The notes: generated by a model not told the origin, from the sequence alone. A stretch of DNA of 64,000 nucleotides from Limnanthes douglasii subsp. nivea (GCA_036936605.1 JAUPFV010000001.1:154599187-154663186), one strand, 5' to 3'. Positions 1 to 10,831 are shown, numbered from the stretch's first letter. Program-made: numbers and translations.

Positions 1-334
1 AAATTTCAAATGAATAAAGTTAGTGAAAAATTGTAAGATATGTATTTTTTGTTACATCACGAATAACAAAGCTTATAGGTTGTTAGGCTTGGAGTCTATT
101 GTAGTGACTAAATATGAAAAACATAATTTTTTAGTCCGAGTGATGATGATAAAACTCATACCATTACGGAAAACCATGAAAAAACTCTATAATAAGAAAT
201 TTTGATTCTAGAGCGACTTTGTGAGCTTTGTAGGAGGCATAATTAAAAAAACATAAAGATCTATAATCCAACTAGATTCACATATGATTTTATTCTACTT
301 AGTTAGGAAATTTATAAAAAAATTACTCATAATC
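1..334. other. AT-rich stretch, nothing recognised
   Basis: There is no convincing coding sequence, RNA gene or repeat boundary here. The 60-codon frame near the start has no recognisable motif. It may be the decayed upstream part of the copia remnant that follows, but I cannot align it. Confidence 0.5.
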
Positions 335-1080
335 TATAAAATATGTCCCAAATCTTATAAAGTTGTGTAGAGTTGTGGTCATTATATGATATGAAACAAA
401 CACTAAGAAATACCATACAACAATTAACCATATCATAGTATACGATGAGTTTAGGGATAATACAACATATAGGTGTTTGCATATCATAAATTACGGTGAT
501 ATGATGGTTATAGTATGTCTATACGTAGATGGTCTACTTATATTACATAATGACATAAGAAATATAATTGAACGCTAAAACGAAAGATCCCGATAAAGTG
601 TTCACTATTTTTAGAGTAAAGATTTAAAGAAAAGTGAGGGTTTTGTCCTAGATAAATCTCACTTCATTGAAAATATACTTGATAAATTTAAATGTTTAAA
701 ATTTAAAGAATCACATATGTTTTTGGATCCAATTTGGAACTAGGAAATAATGTAGGAGGAGCTAGACTCATTTGGAATATGTTAGTTCTATCGGAAGTCT
801 CATGCAAGAGACTTTATGTATTAAGACAAACAATTATTTAATTAAATCAATTTACTAGTAATCTAAATACAGAATATTGGAAATTTTATAAGGGTTCTTG
901 GTTACTTAAAAAAGACAAAAAAATATATACCTTTAATATTCTAGTTTGTGTAGTGTACTTGGAGGATATAAATATGTATGTTGGATTACTAGCCAAACCG
1001 ATAACAAATAAACTACGAGATGAATGTTTACTTTTACAGAATGGATTGTTTATTGGGTTTCAAAGATATAAAATTTCCTT
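335..1080 (+). pseudogene. Decayed Ty1/copia reverse transcriptase and RNase H remnant
   Basis: Read in three frames, this shows the end of a copia RT and the start of RNase H. MVIVCLYVDGLLI near 510-545 matches the RT catalytic block (usually YVDD; here the second Asp is Gly). DKSHFIENILDKFKC near 650-700 is followed by a degraded SIGSLM block near 785. TSNLNTEYWKFYKGSWLLKK lies near 853-915, and a degraded RNase H start (LEGYKYVCWI, then TTRWMFTFTEW) near 960-1050. Stops and frameshifts are frequent, and no LTR, primer site or target duplication is visible. It does not closely match copia-1 or copia-2, whose RT is missing. Certainly non-functional; clade not assigned. Confidence 0.75.
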
Positions 1081-1165
1081 TAACTATATAGTATGAATTC
1101 ATAAATTTGGTTATAACTAGATAGAGATCTGAATGGTTGAAAGACTTATTGTTGGACCTTTCATT

Positions 1166-2388
1166 TCAAAGCATAAAAGAACAATATAAATTTATGTTAT
1201 TATCAACAATATTGGTAGAGTTTAAACTGCGATATGCAGTAAGAAGTATAGACATATACATCATAGGTATGAGTACGTTAAAACAAATTATATGTTTCGC
1301 CTTCTCTTTTTCCTGACATAGTTGTGATAGATGTTGTGTTGTGGTCTCCATCTTTAATCCATTCAGTGCAGGTTTTCTGCTACCAATAAGACTTCTTTTG
1401 AGCAAGGGCTTGCAAGAGCATATCGTTAGCTTTAGAAAGATTATTATTATTCTCATTATTTTGATTTTGAAGCAGTTTCAGTTCCATGTCTTTCACCATT
1501 TATTCAGCCCCAATCATTTTATCAAAGATGTTCCAAAACACTTTAATATTCCAGCTTTTAAGAACATCTTTTAGTCTTTTAAGTTTATTACAGAATATGT
1601 GGATATGATTGCCCTACATTTTTAGCTTCCAATTAACTTCAACAATAGGTAGGAATTAGTATTTCAAGTCCACATATTTAAGAATTTAAAACTAGATATA
1701 GATTGATATTTATCAATGAAAATAGAAACATATAGGGGAGTATGGTGGGAGCAACATTTGGCTAAGTGTTTGTCTCTAGTGTTGTTGAAAAATTCAACCA
1801 AGGAAATGTTAAACAAAGCACGATCCATGCGCTTCCACTTAGATTTATTGCTCTATGTGAACTTAGTACCAGCACAACATACATCTTCCAAAAGCTAGTG
1901 ACTAATAGTCTAATTTAAATCATCAACACTATTATGACAATAGGTTGTACATCCAATTTACTCGTTAGTAGAAATAATTGTGTTAAAATCCCCAACGATG
2001 AACCATTATTTAACAGATGAGGAGATAGTCTTGAGAGTAGACCACAGATCCACCCTATTGTGCCTTCGATATTTAATGTAAATTGTAGTAAGATAGAACA
2101 CTTTATTCAGGTTTACAAGTAATTTCAGAATGAAGCAATTAAGAATGGTCAATTGTGATGTTAATACTAAAGGAATCCTACTAAAAAAGTCAAATTTTGT
2201 TAGTATAACTAGATTTAAAATTACTGAAACCAAGCATATTTGTTATAGAAGGCAAATGGTCAGCTTTGAGAAAAAGGATCTTGAATGGCCATAATGCGGA
2301 TTTTCTATTTCTTGATGATTTATTTGAGCCTTCTCATGGAAGCTTTATTGCCAATGCCACGAATATTGGAACTAAGGAATTTAATCAT
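1166..2388 (-). pseudogene. L1-type LINE ORF2 remnant (endonuclease, start of RT region)
   Basis: On the minus strand ORF2 starts at the ATG at 2388-2386 and opens with the apurinic endonuclease signature SSNIRGIGNKASMRRLK, followed by IMAIQDP. WFIVGDFNTI follows near 2005-1975, and a conserved post-endonuclease block (YWxQKTCTEWIKDGDHNT) near 1405-1340. Many stops and frameshifts separate these blocks, and the copy stops before the RT catalytic core. It joins the ORF1 remnant on its right. In the intact family this protein nicks target DNA and reverse-transcribes the element RNA. This copy is old and dead. Confidence 0.75.
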
Positions 2389-3349
2389 GTTTTTGAGTAG
2401 TTTTTAGGACTTGTTGGCCCCAAAAATGGACTTATAAACTTCTTCACCTTTATTCCTTCTATGTTTAACCTCTTTAAGTCTTTTGTTGCGTAACTTTTGG
2501 AAACTTTTGTCCATCTCTTCTTCTTAAGAATTCGAGATAATGATAAAATTCCAATATTTGTCTCGTTTGGAGTATGATTATTGGTGTCAAAACTTTATTT
2601 TTCTTGATTAGTAGCTAAGGTATATTCATTATTAAGATTTCTGATAGCTTCAATGATCTCTCCATTTTGAGGAGTACGGACATTGGTTTAGTTAAACTTA
2701 TTGAGATTAACAGTCTGATTTGTTGCTTGTTTATGGTCTGTTATTGGCTTGCATTGATCTTGTTGTTCAGGTAAGATGGGTTTGACTATGATGGATTTAA
2801 TTATGTGTGGATCATGGTTGATGTTATTTTGCAAGATGTCAATTCCAGATTCTTGAATAAGGTCTTTTTTTTTTACTTTTTTGAGCTTGAATTAAGACTT
2901 TCTTGCAAAGAGCTTTGTCATGACCAATATGGTACCAGAGATCACAATACTTTGGAACGTTTGTGTAACTGATATGGAGCCAACAAACATCATTGGCTCC
3001 AGAACCCACCCAAAGTTAATACTGCAACATTTTGCTAATATCAACCTCAATCCAAGTGTATTATGCGTTAAACATGGCTCTGTTTTTAGAAATGATCCAA
3101 CATTTTAGCGGATGACTAATATGTGCTGCTATAGAGTGAATGATACATTCATTATACATGTATTTCGACACGTTTTCTATTCTAATCTAGATTGGAACCA
3201 CTGAACATTCATACTTTGGGTTAGACGTGGGAGACCATTTGAAGAGTCTCATAGAGTTCTCTCCAACAGACCAAACATTACGAGTCTACAATTTGCACAT
3301 GTCAGTTTTGATTGAAAATTCAATCAAAATGTGCCTGGAATCTCAAGTA
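2389..3349 (-). pseudogene. L1-type LINE ORF1 remnant, right end cut by copia-1
   Basis: Minus-strand blocks typical of plant LINE ORF1 are visible: YTWIEVDISKMLQY near 3060-3020, then VPKYCDLWYHIGH near 2960-2920 followed by DKALC. The latter is a CCHC zinc knuckle that has lost its second cysteine. ORF1 proteins of this type bind RNA and carry a DUF4283-like domain before the knuckle. The frame is broken by stops. Copia-1 interrupts the copy at 3350, and the remainder probably continues at 7117. A near-perfect palindrome (arms TTTTGATTGAA / TTCAATCAAAA) lies at 3307-3330. Confidence 0.6.
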
Positions 3350-3354
3350 CATAT

Positions 3355-3770
3355 TATTGTGAATGAGTCGAATAGTGCCTTCACAGTGTACCGTGTTCGG
3401 AGGTACAGTTTTGTGTCTTTCATAGTGTCATTGTGCCTTGACTGTGTACCGTGTTCGACGGTACAGTTTTGTGTCATTGATAGTGAAGCTAAAATGGGTA
3501 ATGTCATCTTTGGTCTCATGTATACAAGCCCATTAGGACTATTATATAGTAAGTCTATTTATTCCATATAAATATATTACTAGGGCTACACAAAAATACA
3601 ATCTGAAATTTGTAGTATTTTCTATCATAGTGAAACTCTTTTCTCTGGTGGCGCCCGTGAATGTATACAATTTTCGAACCACGTTAAATCATGTGTTCAT
3701 TTAAGTTTTTCCTTCACATATGTTCTGTGCTTGAGCCATTTTGTGATAATTTCATAGAAATTTAATAACA
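3355..3770 (+). repeat. Copia-1 5' LTR
   Basis: 416 bp ending in AATAACA; the expected TG start has mutated to TA. It contains two copies of a GTACCG...CGGTAC hairpin (3388-3406 and 3446-3464) within a 58-bp tandem duplication. A TATA-like TATAAATA lies at 3567-3574. The segment around 3640-3690 (CTGGTGGCGCCCGTG, then ACCACGTTAAATC) is the part best conserved with copia-2. Confidence 0.92.
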
Positions 3771-3774
3771 AAAT

Positions 3775-3786
3775 TGGTATCAGAGC
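3775..3786 (+). other. Copia-1 primer binding site
   Basis: TGGTATCAGAGC lies 4 bases after the 5' LTR and is complementary to the 3' end of plant initiator methionine tRNA, the usual primer of copia minus-strand synthesis. Confidence 0.93.
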
Positions 3787-3826
3787 CACGTGGTGAAATT
3801 AGGGCTTTTACAATTAGGGTTTCACA

Positions 3827-4540
3827 ATGGCGTCTATAGCAAAAAAATACATGATTGAAAAATCTGATGGGGGATCCAGCTTTGCGTTGTGGAAGATTAA
3901 ATTGAAATCTTCATTGGTACTGCAAGGGTTGTGGAAGGCTGTGGAGAATAAGTTACCAGAAGAGATGAAAGAAGAGGAGAAACAAGATCTTCAAGAAAAG
4001 GCTTTGTGCTGGATTTTAATGAGTGTGAAAGATAATGTGCTTCGCAAGATTAGTGGTGAGAAGACTGCTGCCTCCGCATGGAAGAAACTAAGAGATCTTT
4101 ACTCAGAGAAATCAGTAGTAAACCGATTATACTTGAAGAAGCGTTTGAATAATTTCAGATTGGAAGAAGGTATGTTCATAAAAGAGCAGTTAGATAATTT
4201 TAAATCAATTATAATGGACTTGAAGAACATATATATCAATATTGAGGATGAAGATCAAGCTTTGTTTGTATTTAGATCCTTACCAGCTCCCTATGAAAAC
4301 TTCGTAGATACCATTATGTATGGTAAGGATAAGTTATCGCTAGCAGGTGTCAAAGAGGCACTGAAATCAAGGGAGATGAGGCAGTTGCAGCCAGACAATC
4401 AAGCTGAAGGGGAAGGTCTTATGACTAGGGAAAGATCTAGAAGCAAAGCGAGCTCTTTAAGAAGGAAGAACTGGGGGTCCAAGTCAAAGGTAAAGCACTC
4501 AAACGGTTATGAATGCGGTGAGCAGGGTCATTGTGAATGA
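3827..4540 (+). pseudogene. Copia-1 gag, truncated in the zinc knuckle
   Basis: The frame opens at the ATG after the primer site and runs 237 codons without a stop. It begins with the copia gag domain (FALWKIKLKSSLVLQGLW; later VNRLYLKKRLNNFRLEEG and FRSLPAPYENFVDTI), then a basic linker. The CCHC knuckle begins (YECGEQGH) but is cut by a deletion that removes the rest of the knuckle and the protease active site. Copia-2 has about 220 bp more at this point. Gag packages element RNA in the particle; this version lacks part of its nucleic-acid-binding knuckle. The long open frame in an otherwise stop-ridden element is notable. Confidence 0.88.
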
Positions 4541-5638
4541 GTTCCAACCAATGCATAGAACTGTCTATTTAGAGAACAATCATTCGTTGACTGTTGGTGG
4601 TATTGGTAACGACAGAATCATAATGTTTGACGGGGTTGTTAGAATCTTGACGTGCTGGCATGTTCCTGGGTTAAAGAGAAACCTGATTTCTCATGGGACT
4701 CTAGACTCTCAGAGTTACAAGTACCGTGCAGAAGACGGTGTAATCAAAGTAGGCAGGATCAAAATAAGTTGTAGTATTGGCGTCTTGGTCACATGAGTGA
4801 CAGAGGATTAGCTGTTTTGGGAAAGAGAGATTTGTTGAAAGGATATAAAACAGAATCATTGGGATTTTGTGAGCACTGTGTGTTTGGTAAACAAACTAGA
4901 ATCAAATTTAGAAAATCGTCTGTAAGAAAGACTCAAAGGACAGTGGACTACATTCACTCAGATCTTTGGGTTTCAAACAGAATTACATCCAAGAGCTGAG
5001 CCAGATACTACATGAGTTTGATTGATGATTATTCAAGGATGGTGTGGGTTTACTTTCTGAAAACAAAAGATGAGGCATATTCAATCTTTGTCAAATGGAA
5101 GATGATGATCGAGAAGCAAACAGGAAGAAAAATCAAACGTCTTAGGACAAATAATGGGTTAGAATATTGCAGTCATGAGTTCAACGAGCTTTGCGAAGCT
5201 GATGGAAAAGTGCGTCATCGCACTTGTTCTAGAACACCACAACAGAATGGAGTCGCAGAAAGAATGAACAGAACGCTTTGTGACAAGGCATGAAGTATGC
5301 TCTCACATCCCGGTGTGGGGAAGGATTTTTAGGCTGAAGCTATCAATACAGCGTGTTACTTGGTGAATCGGTCTCCATCAGCGACTATTGATTGTAAAAC
5401 TCCTTTTGAGATTTGGTCTGGATCGTCGGCTGATTATAAACATTTGAGGGTGTTCGGTTATCCTGTATATGCTCATGTGAGAGATGTTAAGCTTGAGCCG
5501 AGGGCAAAGAGATGTATATTTCTAGGATATGCTACTGGATTGAAGGGATATATGTTATGGTATAGCTCTCCAAAGTCTCCAGGTTTTCTCATCAGTAGGG
5601 ACGCTACTTTTAATGAGTTTGCTTTGATAGACGGCTAA
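4541..5638 (+). pseudogene. Copia-1 protease tail, gag-pre-integrase and integrase, broken
   Basis: Pieces in order: tail of the protease (NHSLTVGGIG; RNLISHGTLDS), a gag-pre-integrase block (MSDRGLAVLGKRDLLKG with the zinc-finger motif CEHCVFGKQTR) and the integrase core (YIHSDLW, IDDYSRMVWVYFLKTKDEA, EYCSHEF, TPQQNGVAERMNRTL). About 150 bp between the protease and pre-integrase blocks is deleted at a CAAAGT repeat near 4748. In-frame stops occur near 4998, 5293 and 5330, the last at KDF*AEA where a Trp is expected. The integrase D,D,E residues are discernible, but the protein cannot be made in one piece. Confidence 0.85.
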
Positions 5639-6525
5639 AAGGAAGTAGGAGAAATGGTTGAATCAAGATCGGTTGTGAGTAAACAGGTGGAGTTTGAAGT
5701 ATAATCAGTTCCTAGAAGGTTCAATAATTCAAGTACTTCTGAGGTGGATCCAGAATCAAGAGGTGAAGTGTCAGCATCGGATGATAGTGACGATGATGCG
5801 CCTGAACCAGAACAATAACCTTATAGCATAGCATTGGGCAGAGAAAGAAGAAATATTAGAATTCCAAAAAGGTATGCGAATCTAGTTGCATATGCTCTGT
5901 CAGTTGTAGAAGAAGTTGAGATGCAGGAACCTAATAGCTACAGAGAAGCTATAGCGAGTTCAGAGGCAGATCTATGGATTGGTGCTATAGGGGAAGAGGT
6001 TGAATCTCTTCATAAGAATCAAACATGGAAACTTGTTGAATTCCTTAAAGAGCACTGGCAGGCAGTGAAATTGATACTTTGGTATCTTAAGAATATGTGA
6101 ACATTGACTTAACTTTTAACAAGACCGATATTGGTGAATCGCTGAATGATGTTGCATGATCATTGGTTGGTTTTGTTGATTCTGATTTTGCAGGTGATAT
6201 GGATAAAAGAAGATCTCTGACAGGATATGTATTTACTCTACCTGGGAGTGCGATCAGTTGGAAAGCACAGTTGCAAACTACTGTATCTTTGTCTACAACA
6301 GAGGCATAGTACATGGCGGTAACAAAAACAATTAAAGAGGCAATATGGTTGCAAGGTTTGGTGGCAGATTTGGGCTTGGATAAGACTACTACAAAAGTGT
6401 TTTGTGACAGTCAAAGCACCATACAGCTTACAGGGAACCAAATGTACCATGAGCGTACAAAGCACATAGATGTCAGGTATCATTTTATTCGTGATATATA
6501 TCAAAAGGAATTGTTGATGTGAAGA
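5639..6525 (+). pseudogene. Copia-1 pol remnant: RT deleted, RNase H retained
   Basis: A stop-split linker is followed by RLPKRYA-like text (here [16 protein letters not shown]) and the N-terminal pol motif HKNQTWKLVE, which is fused to EHWQAVKLILWYLKN from the far side of RT. No RT catalytic motif survives. The RNase H follows in pieces: [21 protein letters not shown] near 6170, [37 protein letters not shown], and TKHIDVRYHFIRD near 6455-6495. Frameshifts and stops separate them. It is nearly identical in structure to the first body of copia-2. Confidence 0.87.
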
Positions 6526-6682
6526 AAGTGTCTACACACGATAATCCAGCAGATATAATGACCAATGCAGTATCAATTCGAAATTTTAGGGAGTGCCTAA
6601 ACTGGATCGGTGTTCGCAGGGCATTTGGTGAGTCAGGAGAAGAGAAGTTTCTTTATTGATATTGAAGAAATGATATCCGTCT

Positions 6683-6693
6683 AAAGGGGAAGA
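6683..6693 (+). other. Copia-1 polypurine tract
   Basis: AAAGGGGAAGA immediately before the 3' LTR is the expected plus-strand primer. The matching tract of copia-2 (AAGGGGAAGA) lies at 40951-40960. Confidence 0.88.
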
Positions 6694-6695
6694 TT

Positions 6696-7111
6696 TTTTG
6701 TGAATGAGTCGAATAGTGCCTTCACAGTGTACCGTGTTCGGCGGTACAGTTTTGGGTCTCTCATAGTGTCATTGTGCCTTGACTGTGTACCATGTTCGGC
6801 GATACAGTTTTTTGTCATTGACAGTGAAGCTAAAATGGGTAATGTCATCTTTGGTCTCATGTATACGAGCCCATTATGACTATTATCTAGTAAGTCTATT
6901 TATTCCATATAAATAGAATATTAGGGCTACACAAAAAGATAATCTGAAATCTGTAACCTTTTCCATCATAGTGAAAGTCTTTTCTCTGGCGGCACCCGTG
7001 GACGTAGACAATTGTTGAACCACGTTAAATCTTGTGCTCATTTAAGTTTTTCCTTCACATATGTTCTGTGCTTGAGCCATTTTGTGATAATTGCATAGAA
7101 ATTTAATAACA
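6696..7111 (+). repeat. Copia-1 3' LTR
   Basis: 416 bp, same length as the 5' LTR, ending AATAACA and followed by the target duplicate catat. The first hairpin (6729-6747) is perfect. The second (6787-6805) has one C-G pair broken by G-to-A changes, consistent with cytosine deamination at CpG. Confidence 0.92.
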
Positions 7112-7116
7112 CATAT

Positions 7117-7430
7117 ATTATACTCACCCATAAACGTTTTTGATTAAAAAAATGACTTAGAATCTTGCAATCCTTAAGAAAATGTGTCGATTAGCATGAA
7201 TTTGCTAGATTTTATGAGTCGATCTTTGTCTATTTTTTGGAATTGAAGGGAGATATAGTCATCGAATTCTTGTATCGTTGTATGTTTGATTTCCGCAGTT
7301 GGATTGAAGGTTTTCGCAATCTGCAAAAGTTCTTTGTGATAAAGAGGTACTATTCTGGATTTGGTTATTATTGATTACGGGCTCTCCATTCTTAGTTGCA
7401 GGGGTTGTTTTATTAATTTAAGAGAGAACA
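7117..7430 (-). pseudogene. Probable continuation of the interrupted LINE (ORF1 N-terminus / leader)
   Basis: This flank lies directly beyond the copia-1 target duplicate, so before insertion it adjoined the ORF1 remnant at 3349. No strong motif is readable on the minus strand, so the assignment rests on continuity. The 5' end of the LINE is not visible; it may reach about 7.7 kb. Confidence 0.35.
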
Positions 7431-8446
7431 ACTTGATAAGATTCGTAAATCAAGAATCAGGACAAGAGATAAAAGGCTGAAAAAACAAATTTGTTACGCA
7501 GATACAGGAAAGCACACAGAGCCGACGCCAAATTCTGAAAAACAAACAACAAAACTAGTCCTCGAGACTGAAAAACTAGAAAATGCAATCCAGATGAGGC
7601 AAAGAGACAGATTCCAAATACGTAAAACAAAAACAAAGATCACAAAACAGAGAATAGAGGATAACAATTAGAAGATTCACGAAACAAATCTAAAGAAATA
7701 ACGTGAGAAATTAAAAAACTTTTGATGAATTTTTTGCGGTAAAAAAATCCATCTTAAATATTTTTTCAAATGTTTTTCTATTCGTATAATATTTTTTTAT
7801 AATTGTAAAAATAATAATAAATATTAGTCGAGCATAAATTAAAATTTGTGCCGAACGCATCTGATTATAAAATATTGTTATATTTTAAAATTATTAATGT
7901 AAATCGATATTTTATGAATCTTAAAAAGAAATAGATTGTAAAAGTGACCCTAATTTAGAATTAAAGTGGTTTTCTTACTTAAGTAACCAGCATGTGTTAA
8001 TAATTATCACAATATTCTTTTCCTTAACAATAAGTAATGTGATATGTTAATAATTATCGCAACTTTCAGTTTTATTTTAAAATTTAAAATTTTGTAATTT
8101 TAAATTAAGTAACCTGACGTTAAAATTTACCACAACTTACAGTTTCATTTTTAATGTATATGAAAGAAAACTGCCTAAATCAAGGTAAACGAAAACAATT
8201 ATTTTGAAAAAGAAAAAAAATAGAAATATAAAAAATTATACTCTGTATAAATTTTTTATCCTATTTGCAAATCTGTTTCCTACGAATTGTAAGTTTTTAT
8301 ATTATTATTTTTATTAAGATTATATTTAGTGGGATTGTTATTTGTATTTATTCCGATAATAATATTATAGTGTAAACTAAATATATAGTACAATTTTATC
8401 TTTAATTATTATTCATGAGAGAAGTTAGAGAATAAATTACTTATAT
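7431..8446. other. AT-rich noncoding stretch
   Basis: No coding frame is supported. Around 7975-8150 a loosely repeated phrase (AAGTAACC, then GTTAATAATTATC with CACAAC or similar) recurs three times at about 60-100 bp spacing. It is too degenerate to assign to a known element. Confidence 0.5.
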
Positions 8447-8465
8447 AAATTATTATAATAAAAGA

Positions 8466-10061
8466 TTGATCGCATTTCTTGTGTTAAAATAAATCAGAGT
8501 CAGGATGATAAAATTGAATGGAGGTATCTAAAAATAATGACTTTCATACTAAAACTATTTAGATGACATTAGATTTAAAAACACAAAACTTTCAATTTTC
8601 AAGAAAATTTGGCATAACTTCATTCCTTCTAAGTTTTCTTTTCTTACATGGAAATTATTAAAGAATTTTTCCCTTATTGATCAAATTCTCTCCAAAAGAC
8701 ACCTTGTTTTAGTTTTTAAATGTCAGTTTTGCTCCAATTGTGAAGACAAAAACCATTTGCTTGTAAATTGTAGGTTTGCTTGGTCTCTGTGAAACTATTT
8801 TGGTCTTATTTTTAGAGTTCCTGTGAGACGGTACATGTCTTTGAGTCACATGCTTTACTGCTGGTTCTGGTCTTCTTGCAGCAATTTCCATATAACTCAC
8901 ATTGTCCCTCAGATTATCTGTTGGACAGTGTGGTTAAATAAAAATCACTGCAAGTTTAAAAATTCTGTTGATTCTTTTTCTAGTGCTGTTTTTCGTATTA
9001 ATAAAGTCATTCTAGCTATTGACTCTAAGAATTCTCTTAAGTCTAAGCACTGGTCTGGTGTGGTAGATGCAGGTGCTTCTATTGGGCGCTTATCTATTAA
9101 CAGAGTCAGAACAAAGTACCTTGCTTGGAGTGCTCCTGTTGGTGGAAGGCTCAAACTCAATGTTGATGGGGCCAGCAGCTTCGTTGGTGTGGCGTCTGGT
9201 GGTTTGATCGTCAGAAATGAGCTGGGTAGCATCGTTGTTGGTGCTGGTTTCCTTTTTGGGAAGCTAAACCCCCTTCGGGCAGAGACGAAAGCTCTCCTGG
9301 AAGCTCTGATTTTATGTAGAAGGAGGGGTTGGCATGATGTTGATATAGAGTCAGATTGTTTGACTCTTATCAACAACATGGCCACTGGTGCTTCTACTGG
9401 AAATCCGATTGTAGCTATTTGTAGACGTTTGATCCACCCAGCAATGTGTCTTCGTCATGTCTCTCGTACTCAGAATGTAGCTGCTGATTGGATCTCCAAA
9501 TGGATTATGCTCGAGCATTCGAATCGGTCTTTCACTAACATTGACGCTCCAAATCAACTGTTAGCGATTGTCACTCTGGAAAGCCTTGGGGTTGGCTATA
9601 TAGATCCGTGTTAAGTACTTAGCCTTATCTATGGTGTTTTGGAAGGAGTCTGTAGAGTTGGTTTCGAGTCTATTCCGATTCTAGGGTTTTCGATTTGTGG
9701 AGTCTGTGTAATTTTGGGTGTTGATCTTGTCGAAGCTGATTCTGGTGTTTCTGTGCTCTGGTGCACCGCGGCAGGTTCCGACTTCTCTCCTCATCGGAGG
9801 AGAGAGTGTACTTCGGGAGAGCGTCAACCATGGAGGCACAGTTGGTTTTTTTGGGTGCTGTTTAGGGTGGAGTTGCAGATGGGTGCTTCTGTTGTTGAAG
9901 GTTGAAGATGCTAATTGTGTCGATCAGGGCTTTTTGGTCGATTTGGGGATTTTTGTTTTGGGCCAAATTGTTTTTTATCCCTAATTCTGTGTAGTTTCGC
10001 AATTACTCTCCTAAATCTGTAAAACTCTTATTTCGATAATATATTCCTTTTTGCTTAAAAA
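8466..10061 (+). mobile_element. 5'-truncated L1-type LINE with RNase H, perfect 19-bp TSD
   Basis: The insertion is bounded by a perfect 19-bp duplication (8447-8465 and 10062-10080) and ends in a short A tail after TTTTTGCTT. Only the 3' part of ORF2 is present, then about 450 bp of 3' UTR. The coding part is closely related to the minus-strand LINE at 49.9-53.7 kb (compare IICWTVWLNKNHCKF here with IICWTVWHNRNCCKF there). 5' truncation and a long TSD are typical of target-primed reverse transcription. Confidence 0.92.
8520..9614 (+). pseudogene. LINE ORF2 C-terminus: zf-RVT domain and RNase H
   Basis: The first part, interrupted by stops and frameshifts, reads as the zinc-binding zf-RVT region: KCQFCSNCEDKNHLLVNC near 8720-8773, then a stop (SL*NYFG). 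From about 8823 a 263-codon open frame carries the RNase H of the RVT_3 type. Likely catalytic residues are in LNVDGASSFVG (Asp, near 9160), AETKALLEALI (Glu, near 9283), IESDCLTLINNM (Asp, near 9350) and RTQNVAADWISK (Asp, near 9487). The end, LESLGVGYIDPC, is a family hallmark. In the full protein RNase H degrades the RNA of the RNA-DNA hybrid. Here it has no RT partner. Confidence 0.88.
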
Positions 10062-10302
10062 AAATTATTATAATAAAAGAATCATTATTCATGTAATTTC
10101 TGATAAAGAAAATATTTTGCAAATTATTGACATGCGAATAATTTTGTTCCCTACTAATATTTTATATCAAATATAATTATAATATTTATTACTTTATATG
10201 TTTCGTTTTTCTGTATGATAAATATACTTTGCAAATAGAATTCAATACAATAAAATTGCATACTGATATAATTTTGTAATATAATAACAGTTTTTTATGT
10301 AG

Positions 10303-10428
10303 GTGAAGATACAAAACCATTCTACCGTGATGATGGAAGACAAAGTGAACTAAATATTTGCTCTACAGAAACATGCAGTAAAGGAGAGGTAAGTTGGTGT
10401 TGCGATGTACATAAACACCCATGTTAGT
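10303..10428 (+). CDS. Possible terminal exon of a small cysteine-rich peptide
   Basis: An AG acceptor (ATGTAG, ending at 10302) is followed by an open frame to TAG at 10426-10428. It encodes EDTKPFYRDDGRQSELNI followed by a cysteine block: C-x4-C-x7-C-C-x6-C with a Trp just before the CC pair. Plant secreted peptides often keep the signal peptide in one exon and the cysteine block in the last exon, and the CxxxxC...WCC...C layout resembles the ESF1/MEG class. No signal-peptide exon is visible upstream, where a LINE inserted at 8447-10080. A GTAAGT at 10389 could instead make this an internal 86-bp exon. AATAAAG at 10566-10572 could be a polyadenylation signal. Function unknown; may be a relic. 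Confidence 0.35.
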
Positions 10429-10784
10429 TACTCTACTAACTCTGAATCATGAATGTCAGAAACATTGCGGCGGGGCCTGAAATATTTTTTAAATAGAATT
10501 CAAATTCTCTTATTAATTTTGTGATAAATAATTTAGTAGTACTATAAAAATAGACTCTACATATTAATAAAGTGACTGCGGTGGATACCAACCAAAATGA
10601 GGTCTCCATCTTTGGTCTATATATGAACCAACACAAAAACACCTAACTCAACAGTTTTGTGAAAAAATTTAATGGAAAAGAAAGCGAGTTGGGTCACCCT
10701 CACACCCAAAATCACACACACAGGTAAAGAGCTATGATTCAGTCAATTATATATTGGGTTAGGCTAATTCAAGACCCGTTTTTT
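10429..10784. other. Intergenic stretch before the PMD gene
   Basis: Contains the possible polyadenylation signal noted above and otherwise nothing recognised on either strand. Confidence 0.45.
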
Positions 10785-10831
10785 CTATAACGAGATCCGG
10801 TTATAGTGAGAGCTGCTATAAGGAGACCCCA
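10785..10831. repeat. Palindromic TIR-like module M1, upstream of the PMD gene
   Basis: Two tandem CTATAAnGAGA motifs: CTATAACGAGATCC at 10785-10798 and GCTATAAGGAGACCCC at 10815-10830, with GGTTATAGTGAGAGC between them. Its reverse complement aligns with M2, so M1 and M2 face each other across the PMD gene like the terminal inverted repeats of a MULE. Confidence 0.6.

Larger units (their letters stand above)
3355..7111 (+). mobile_element. Copia-1: Ty1/copia LTR retrotransposon, internally deleted
   Basis: Two 416-bp LTRs (3355-3770 and 6696-7111) bound the element. A perfect 5-bp target duplication, catat, lies at 3350-3354 and 7112-7116. A primer site complementary to initiator Met-tRNA and a purine tract are present. 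Domain order is gag, protease remnant, integrase, RNase H, as in Tnt1-like copia elements. The RT core is missing: the frame jumps from the N-terminal pol motif HKNQTWKLVE directly to the post-RT motif EHWQAVKLILWYLKN at about 6045-6060. A hand comparison gives roughly 93% LTR identity. It cannot support its own retrotransposition; the same RT deletion occurs in copia-2. Confidence 0.92.

Noticed and set aside
23..205. 60-codon frame at the left edge
   Set aside because: No motif, AT-rich composition, length expected by chance.
3307..3330. 24-bp palindrome TTTTGATTGAA / TTCAATCAAAA as a regulatory site
   Set aside because: Lies in a decayed LINE with no supporting context; AT-rich palindromes of this size occur by chance in such DNA.
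8945..9385. 146-codon minus-strand frame under the LINE RNase H
   Set aside because: It is the antisense of a conserved RNase H coding stretch and has no motif of its own.
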